This document shows, in pieces, positions 56,963 to 64,000 of a stretch of 64,000 nt of DNA (within the stretch, counting starts at the first letter, position 1; every line of letters starts with the position of its first letter). Source of the stretch: Cyanodermella asteris. Lineage: Eukaryota > Ascomycota > Lecanoromycetes > Ostropales > Stictidaceae. The stretch spans positions 1,227,882-1,291,881 of the forward strand of contig UYJD01000001.1 in assembly GCA_900618795.1 (NCBI GenBank), in the 5' to 3' direction. Below the pieces are notes generated by a model, which was not told the origin of the DNA, ran no database searches, and saw only the letters and a program-made list of their open reading frames with translations. Made by a program: the position numbers and the translations under genes.

Positions 56963-59668
56963 ATGGCCAACCTTGTCGCCCAGCAGCCCGGCGCTGCGGA
57001 CCTCAGCGGTATCGGTAGTGAATTGTATTTGCGCCGTACAAGTGTCAGGGCGCCTGAGCCAAACCCCGAATTCAGCTTCCCTCGTCTTCCCAACAACCCA
57101 GACGAACCTGAGTCTTCGTCGGATCCTGTCCGCAAACCTCGCATCAGGCCGCAAAACCTCGCAATTCTTCCTGCTCCAGTGCCGGATCTCGCACCCACCG
57201 GCAGCCCCGGCCGACCAGATGGTCCTCACAATGCTTCCCCTGGGAGGTCTCGACCATTGTCATCCAGAGGGATGGGACACAGAAGAGAAGGCAGTCAATT
57301 CATTGGCGGCGATGGAAGCAACACACCCGGCACAAGCGTCTTGAGTTCGAGCCCCACCAAAGCTACTGGCACACTTCCGTCACCTCCTTCGTCTGTTGGA
57401 AGACGTCGGGGTCACGCGCACCGTCGTTCGGGGGCAATGTCCACAAACGACTTTTCGGCTTTCCTCAACTCTACGGCTTCTGTGGCACCTCCGATACCTG
57501 TTCCTGGCAGTGCGCCGACAACTCCAATGCTGCCATCGCATGCCATTCCACCTGTGCCCCATCTCGAGCGAGCACAATCCCAGCCGTCCATGACAACAAG
57601 AGAAAAGATCGATTTGGCAAATGCCGCGGGAGTCATGGAGGATCAGGAACTGGCATCGACCCCAAGAAACGCTACATCACGTCCAAAGGTCAATTTCTCT
57701 GAAGAAATCGAGTACATTAAGCGCCCATTGTCAACCATCTCGACCGAAACGGCAAGTTCCATGTCAACTGTACGACCAGGACATTCTACCACTGGTAGCA
57801 TCAGCTCAATTCTTGACCAGCGGCCTGCGACACCTGTATCTGCCACGTCTGCTGAACCCCGACCAATCACCGCAGGTACCGCCGAAGAGCCTTTTTTTGG
57901 TGCTCCCGAAGAATCTGAAGAACCACCAAGCCAGAGGCCGACATCAGCATCCGGGAAGGCGCTATTTGCCAAACGTCGCCGATCTCCACCGCCAATGTTC
58001 ACGCGATACGACGACATATCCCCCGGCTCGGCAGATCAGCCCTTCTACTTTGCTTCAGAAACCTTGACCGGACTGGATTCGCCCGAAGACACCTTCAGTG
58101 CGGGCTCGGAGGGCCTAGATGGGAAGGAGAACAAACGTGAAAGTAGAGGTCGATCACTTGCCAGTCGCTTGCTGCGGAAATCTCGACCAAAGTCTCGCGA
58201 AGGAGATCTCGAAACATCACGCTCGCCTCCAGCCAACGTACCAGCTGGTCTCATTTCACTCGACGATGTTAATTTTGACGAGGATACCTCTTTGGTCATA
58301 CACTCAGCCGGCTATACCGAACCTGTTCCGGCAGCGTATCAACCATCTCCGTCGCCTGTAAAGCAGACGTTCGATAAGGACGACAGCGCGGCTCTCGATC
58401 TCGATCTAGCCTACGACTCTGTCAAAATAGACGAGGATTCTCCAAACAGCTTTGCCAACATAATGAAGGGTACTATTCACCAGCATCGACGAACTGAAAG
58501 CGCTCCTTCGCTCTCACCTGTTCAGCGACAGTCTTTTATCCCGACCAAGCAACCTGGAAGCCCTCACAAGATGGCCGACGTGTTTGAAGAGGATGAAGAG
58601 AAGGAATCGCCCCCACGAGCCCAAAGGCCCAAGGCGCAGTCGTTCACGCAGCCGAAGCGTCGAGTAAACTTGCAAGGTCTCGGCGTGCAGATTGTCGACT
58701 CGGAAGCAGGCGAGGGAGTTCAGCCAAGGCGTAAATCTCGGTCGCCTTCCTCAAAAGCCGAGTCGACGACCTCAGATAAGGAAACAGGCACGCCGAAGCA
58801 AGCAGTCAATATGGAGACCCCAATTCTGAGAGCCGACGCTTCGAAGTTGCCCTCGGAACAACGCTTCTCAATGGCTACCAAATCGTCCGACGAGGAAACC
58901 ATCACCCCAACTGCTTTCGACACTCCACCTGCGACTCGTGGCGAGAACTTGCCTGCACAGTTCGGTGCTTCGTCGACTGTGCCAAATCCTGTCGATTTCG
59001 CTCCCCCTCGTTCTCTGGCTCCTCACGCGCACAATGATTCCTCGGACAGGTCGTCGTCATCCACTGTGCCATCACCGAATCCCACCAACCTTTCGTTTGA
59101 TGGGCCACGTCTGAACACTGCTGCTTCCTCGATCACCGACCGTACGACATGGTCATCTAATAATGGCCAGTCCACATCGGCTTGCCTGGATTCGGGACGC
59201 TCGACGGAAGATGTCCCTTCGCTTACGTCTTCTGCTTCGACAATGATGTCTGGGCACCCCTCGCATATTTCACACAATTCAATGGCTGCAATCTCGCCTG
59301 CAACAACCAATGGTCCGGGCTATCACGCGCATACTTTCTCCGGCATACCATCGCCATCGTTTCAAGGTGTCAGACCCCAGAGTACTGGTGGAGATCGCAC
59401 GTTCAGCTTTTCTGGCATCTCTCCCCGACCGCGACGAAACTGGGGTAGCCGACCGAGCACTGCCAGTGGCAACAAACGAGCCAGCCTGGGTAGCCTTAGC
59501 CGACTGATGAGTAAGGGTACTGATAGCGAAAGGAGCAAGCTGAGCATGGCCTGGGCTGCTGGCGACCTCGAGAATGAGAATAAAAAGGAGAAGGAAAGCA
59601 AGGGTAAGAGGCTCAGCAGAGTCTTGAAATTCTGGAAGAGCAAAGAAAAGCTCAGGGATCCCTCATAG
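56963..59668 (+). CDS. Ser/Pro-rich fungal protein ('cell wall proline-rich' type), function unknown
   Basis: Single exon of 901 residues. It is almost entirely low complexity, rich in Ser, Pro, Thr and charged residues. Short conserved-looking blocks are RRRGHAHRRSGAMSTNDFS near residue 150, GRSLASRLLRKSRPKSREG, RVNLQGLGVQIVDSEA and a basic C-terminus GKRLSRVLKFWKSKEKLRD. The GHAHRRS-x-A-x-S segment recalls filamentous-fungal proteins labelled 'cell wall proline rich protein' in databases. There is no signal peptide, GPI signal or membrane segment here, so a wall location is unlikely on sequence grounds; a cortical or cytoplasmic scaffold is more plausible. The ATG at 56963 has a good context (CCATGG). 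Confidence 0.75.
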   Translation: MANLVAQQPGAADLSGIGSELYLRRTSVRAPEPNPEFSFPRLPNNPDEPESSSDPVRKPRIRPQNLAILPAPVPDLAPTGSPGRPDGPHNASPGRSRPLSSRGMGHRREGSQFIGGDGSNTPGTSVLSSSPTKATGTLPSPPSSVGRRRGHAHRRSGAMSTNDFSAFLNSTASVAPPIPVPGSAPTTPMLPSHAIPPVPHLERAQSQPSMTTREKIDLANAAGVMEDQELASTPRNATSRPKVNFSEEIEYIKRPLSTISTETASSMSTVRPGHSTTGSISSILDQRPATPVSATSAEPRPITAGTAEEPFFGAPEESEEPPSQRPTSASGKALFAKRRRSPPPMFTRYDDISPGSADQPFYFASETLTGLDSPEDTFSAGSEGLDGKENKRESRGRSLASRLLRKSRPKSREGDLETSRSPPANVPAGLISLDDVNFDEDTSLVIHSAGYTEPVPAAYQPSPSPVKQTFDKDDSAALDLDLAYDSVKIDEDSPNSFANIMKGTIHQHRRTESAPSLSPVQRQSFIPTKQPGSPHKMADVFEEDEEKESPPRAQRPKAQSFTQPKRRVNLQGLGVQIVDSEAGEGVQPRRKSRSPSSKAESTTSDKETGTPKQAVNMETPILRADASKLPSEQRFSMATKSSDEETITPTAFDTPPATRGENLPAQFGASSTVPNPVDFAPPRSLAPHAHNDSSDRSSSSTVPSPNPTNLSFDGPRLNTAASSITDRTTWSSNNGQSTSACLDSGRSTEDVPSLTSSASTMMSGHPSHISHNSMAAISPATTNGPGYHAHTFSGIPSPSFQGVRPQSTGGDRTFSFSGISPRPRRNWGSRPSTASGNKRASLGSLSRLMSKGTDSERSKLSMAWAAGDLENENKKEKESKGKRLSRVLKFWKSKEKLRDPS

Positions 59669-61651
59669 ACACGACTGGTTGATTGGCGATTGCAACATCA
59701 CTGCACCTTCAGAGTGAGAATGAGTGGCGTGAAAGCTTCGGCCTCCAAGTATTTTGGGATTTTCGCTTTACGGCGTTTCAAGGCGGTCTCGCGCAACTAC
59801 TCGCACCACTGATCGCAGCGCATTTTTCAAGTCGCTATTGGGATCCGATTTCGCACGGATCTATGCAACTGCTCGAAGTGCTTATGTTTACTCTCTACCC
59901 ATGTTATGGGTGTATCTATTACGAAGAAGATCTATCACAAGATTGATCTTGTACCAGCAGGCGAAGTGTGGGTGGCATTTTTTCCGGTTCATGGTCGAGC
60001 TATGACATCGAATGGAGCTGATTCGGGCTGGGTATGGAGTTTGAGAATGGGACAACTACACTATAGTAGACGACTAGATGAAATGAACAAGACATGGCAA
60101 ATGCATCACATTTATAAACCCTAAGCATTGCCATCTCGCAAGTGAAAGCGCAAGTGGTTGAGAACATGTTCGTGGACATGGAAGATGTCTTGTGTTGAGG
60201 TTGGTCTTTTTGTGGTAGCTCGTCTTTGTCAGCCTGGTCGTCAGGGCAATCGCGTAGAAAATGTAATCTCGATATTGCATCGTCGACCTTTCAGGACACA
60301 ATCTCCTCTGCCTCAAAAGAATCCAGGACCTGATCTTTGCGCAATTATTCTCACTACTTAAGGAGCACAACCACGCCACCTTTCCAAGCTCCTACAATGC
60401 TGCTATCTGAGGCAGGTCAAGGTGCGTTTCCTCCTACGACAAGAGGCGTCAACCCTACTCTACTTATTCGTAGAGGCATCATGCCTCGCACTCTTTTCTT
60501 CAAGCAGCTCAGCTTGCCGGAGCTTGACCGCATAAGCCCCGCTAGCACGAATGCTTCGGGATTGAATTGAACCATCTGTTGATCGACGCAATCAATGTAC
60601 TGTGACAGGACTCCGTCTCCGTGGGACAGCAACTGGTGACCCCAAGCCTCCACACCAGACTTGGCCGAACGCGGAAGGACAGACATGAGCTTCATTTGAA
60701 TGGAAACTTGCCGACATCCTTGTTGTGCCAACTCAGTCATGCATCTGCGTGGCGCACTGACCAGGGGAGGCAAGCACTTTTGCTTCGCGGCGGTCCTGGG
60801 GTTTGGAACAACTCTGATGATCGCTCCAGAATGTCTTCGCTTTAAGAACAGCCTGGCCACGGGGGGCTTTAGAAGTTTCGTTGGCTTTCACGCGATCTAT
60901 CATTTTCGACATTGCCTTGACTATCGCCGGTCTCTTCAGCGCTTGCGGCGGCTTCGTCCTCGCCTTGTTCGGATCTGATGCATTTTTGCCTCTCACTCAG
61001 GTGGCGTTCATGGCGCCAACGAATAGTCTTTAATTTACTGAATCTGGATGTTGGTATCATTAAACTTTCCAAGATTTCCGACTTAACCACGGACAAAGTG
61101 ACCGTCGTGGACCGGCAAGCAAATGTCGCCAGCGCCGTCCGTCAAGTTATAGATTGAGCAAGATGACGTTAAGCCCGTGGCGAATGGCTGACTTCAACTT
61201 TTCACATCTCAGTGCGGCGACATATAATTTGTCTGGAGCGCACGGAGACCATCAAGGACGTTTCCTTGCTGTTGTTGTCGTCTCACGTGCGTTGGCGTCT
61301 TTTGGTGTCTTTTCGTTTTTGGGCCAACGTCTCTCTCGGTCACTTTGCTGACCATGCAGTAACCTACAACCGTTGTCGTTGCTGAGTGCTTTGCGATTTC
61401 TGAAGTGGCTTGCGTCTTTGATGAAAAATCTGCAGTCTATAATGGTCAGATCATTGGAACATGCACTGCGCAGGTGAAAATCCGTGGGCGTCGAGCTCAC
61501 CCGTACGCGCTCCTGCGGTTGAATCGTCAACGGTTTTATATCGTGCCTTGGCTAGCCACACATCAAGGCCTCGGTTTAATCTTCTATTTTTTACTTTGTT
61601 GTCGTTGTACTTCTTGTTCTCCCTGCCAATGTCGCAAGATCGTGACGAGGA
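59669..61651. other. 2-kb intergenic region
   Basis: Short ORFs only. A plus-strand frame near 60830-61030 encodes a hydrophobic stretch, but it has no start codon and no recognised domain. No RNA gene was seen. Confidence 0.5.
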
Positions 61652-62895
61652 ATGTCTGACCTCCAGAGTGCCGAGAAAATGGCGGACTTGCAACTGCCAG
61701 ACTTCTGCCATTTCGCCCGTGACTTATACGCGGCGTTGCGGGCATCTAGCTTATCGAGAAGGCCAAGCTATTCACAGGTTGTCGTCCTAGCTTTGACTTG
61801 GGAATACAATGATCCAGGCATCCCGACGAGAGCTTCACATGATGCGTCACTGGGCGTATTCCGCAAGAACTACGGCTACACGGTCCTGGAGTATAAATTG
61901 AGGGACAATCGCAAAGACTTCTTCAAAGGCTTCCCAGCGACAGCGTCAGAGGTATTTGATTTGATCGAACCTTATTACGGTAGAGACCCGCAGCATAAGA
62001 CACTCTTTATCGTCTACTACGCCGGCTACGTACAACAGCATGACAGCGTTCCATCTGGTGAACTCGTGCTTCTGTAAGTCCCATGTTTTCTGTCTTCGGC
62101 GCTATTGCGACGCTCTCCATTGCTTACCAACGTCTCCTAGTCCAAGGAGGCCAACGGCCACAGCAGATATATCGGATCAAAATCGAAGCTCACAGCATCT
62201 TATGGTCAACGATAGGCAGAATCTTCGGACCACCTGGTCTTGACAACAATGACTCGTTAGCCCTTGTCGACTGCTATGCCTCACAAAATAGCGCGAGTGG
62301 GCTCTTCCACTATGTCGAGTGTATTGGCAACTTCACCAAGGTGACTAAGCCGTCAATACCATGTCCCGAATCGAGCTTCACCAGACTGTTAGTCGATTTC
62401 CTGGAAGAGACCCCGCATCGACGAAGATCCGTGGCGGACCTGTACACGGGCGTCGTCAGCAAGTCGAGACAAGACGGCATCATCCGTTCGGCGCCTCCGA
62501 GCCATTGGGCACTAAAACACGACAACCGTGCAAGCGGAATTACCATCACAAGTCTGAACCTGACTACCAGTTCGACCCCATTGGGCATCGAAGTCAAGGA
62601 ACGTCTCAGTGTCAAGATTGAGATACGCGTCCGGAGTGCAGACACCATATTCGACAGTCCCTCCTCATTGCAAGCCAGTCTGGTCGATCTGCCGTCCAGC
62701 TTGCGGAATTTCATCAACGTGCGACGAAGTAAGATTGACTGGCACGTCGCTGTAGTTTCACTTCCCGTCCGGCTGTACCTGTATTTGCCCAAAGGCACCT
62801 TTTACAGGTTCATTGGCATGGTCTTCGAGGCTTGCGACGAGTGGTACCAGTTTCTTCCTGGCCCGAGGACGTTCGACACTTTCGAGATGAGGTAA
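61652..62895 (+). CDS. Caspase-like (peptidase C14 fold) protein lacking the catalytic His; possibly frameshifted
   Basis: The N-terminal part (from the ATG at 61652) reads SYSQVVVLALTWEYNDPGI, LGVFRKNYGYTVLEYKL and TLFIVYYAGYVQQHD, the beta-strand pattern of fungal metacaspase-like domains. The usual YYAGHG is YYAGYV, so the catalytic His is missing. The downstream frame carries SILWSTIGRIF and LALVDCYAS, the Cys strand with its Cys retained, and then an unfamiliar C-terminal region to 62895. The best-looking intron (62074-62140, GTAAGT...CCTAG) is phase 2 and leads into a frame that stops at 62243. The conserved frame needs a phase-1 donor (weaker GTGAAC at 62058, giving 386 residues) or a one-base indel between 62141 and 62243. 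It is likely catalytically dead and may be a pseudogene. Confidence 0.55.
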
Positions 62896-64000
62896 TGCTG
62901 CAGCTGGGCGAGTGTGGAGACAACAACAGCTTTATTAGCCAGTTCGCCCAGGGTGACTAACAGAAATTATGGGTCGGGTCCTGCTCATACACCTAAGTAA
63001 CACTGATACCACAAATGTAATGCAGAAACTCCGCATCATCAATCAAGTTACGCAACGAAGCTCTACAGGGACATTTAAGGTGATTTATGTCGGCTGAGCC
63101 TCTCACCGGCGTGCTTGTCAGGACTCGACTTTAATCCTGTAACGATCTGGGCATCTCGCACCGGACGCATCTCAATCCCATTGACCTGGTCGCCCGTGCC
63201 TTCTGTCTCTCCGTACAATCTCTCATATCTTCTTCAACTGGACGGCGAAGCGACCTTGGCGGCTGGGATTGAAACGACCAGCCCCTTCCCCGATTCGGCA
63301 ATCTATGTTCAAGCCGCCGGCGCAACCAGGTACAGTAACTGGCTTGAGAAACTTGCCACCGCAGCTTGCATCTTGTTTCATCACTTTGTAGATGCCGTGT
63401 CGGACAAGCCGCTGGTGATGTGTAGCCACAGGCGCCCTCGCTTGTGGCGTGGCTCGTCGAGTCGCAACCCGCAAGACGCCCAGATGAGTGGCATGGCGAC
63501 CCACAAAATGCCCCATTGGGCGGTCATTGAGTCTTCATCCCGTTTATCTGCAGGGGAGGTCGTCGATGAAAGGGCCATCGGGTGGTAGAGGTCCCCATGC
63601 ACTCCCTGCGACCTTCTGACATTTCAGCTATATCTCGCCATTAGCCTCGTGCCCTCGCCCGCCCGCTCGTCTACACCCGGCGTGTCAACCCGTCGTAAAC
63701 CCCATTTATTTTTCTTCGCTGTCTCTTCCGTATTTCTCGACTGCTTACTTTACTGGCCCCTCCCCCCACTCTCGTGTAGGGCATTTCTTCGTCGCTGCGG
63801 GTCAGCTCCATTCACGAACTCTCCATTCCCTTCGAGGAAAAAAAAAAAGGAAAAAAAAAGACCGACTTTTGCATCACAAGTTGAAATCCACGGTCCGAGC
63901 GAGTCGAACAACGCAGCAGGGACACGTCACAAAAGTACACGGACCTCATTCTGAGAGACTCGCAGCCGAGGACAGAACTGTAACGCGGGCACGGGTTGGT
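62896..64000. other. Intergenic region to window end
   Basis: No supportable gene. The last 400 bp are C/T-rich with A-runs (63838-63859) and resemble the promoter and leader of a plus-strand gene beyond the window. Confidence 0.5.
63838..63859. repeat. Poly(A) tract interrupted by GG
   Basis: Two A-runs of about ten and nine bases separated by GG in a putative promoter. Confidence 0.9.

Noticed and set aside
60826-61031. Plus-strand frame encoding a membrane-like stretch ending at 61031
   Set aside because: There is no start codon in the frame, the opposite strand is equally open, and no domain is recognised.
63115-63588. 157-codon plus-strand ORF near the window end
   Set aside because: There are overlapping open frames on the other strand, no family features and an abrupt composition change; not supportable as a gene.

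Overview
The window is a piece of nuclear chromosome from a filamentous ascomycete (Pezizomycotina; a dothideomycete is my best guess, not proven). The evidence is short GT-AG introns of about 48-110 bp, family content that is typically fungal (MNN9 mannosyltransferase, UstYa/DUF3328, SAT4/PTH11-type rhodopsin-domain protein, fucose-specific-lectin-like protein, TRI101-type acyltransferase, CDC14, MPS1), and serine/proline-rich fungal proteins of unknown role. There are no operons. Genes lie on both strands with compact introns. I found no rRNA, no convincing tRNA, no recognisable transposon and no CRISPR.

Layout: 1-0.9 kb is the 3' part of an acyltransferase/condensation-like gene, followed by an RCC1-repeat gene (-), an amino-acid/GABA-type permease (+), ribulose-phosphate 3-epimerase (+), a small U1-like zinc-finger gene (-), a TRI101/BAHD-type acyltransferase (+), a coiled-coil protein (+) and the MPS1 spindle-checkpoint kinase (-). 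From 17.0 to 22.9 kb there is a 5.9-kb stretch without a supportable gene, then a conserved-type hypothetical (+), a further empty stretch, and MNN9 (-).

From 29 to 43 kb the content becomes accessory: a GT8 glycosyltransferase (-), a cytochrome P450 (-), a tiny spliced secreted-peptide gene (+), a UstYa-like oxidase gene (-), a SAT4/PTH11-like 7-TM protein (+), a membrane-anchored lectin-like gene with one in-frame TGA (-), a truncated CipB-like dehydrogenase (-), a possible C-terminal remnant of a transcription factor (+) and a small secreted protein gene with one in-frame TAA (-). The P450 + short secreted peptide + UstYa arrangement resembles dikaritin-type (ustiloxin-like) RiPP loci and is the best candidate for an undescribed system. 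The adjacent 36.8-41 kb stretch looks like decaying genes. A mitochondrial carrier with a 10-nt microexon follows.

From 43 to 64 kb genes are sparse and separated by 2-4.5 kb: a yeast-type amino-acid permease (+), the CDC14 phosphatase (+), a serine/proline-rich 901-residue protein (+) and a caspase-like gene lacking the usual catalytic His (+). Exon boundaries were read by eye from splice consensus, reading-frame continuity and conserved motifs. No search or transcript data were available.
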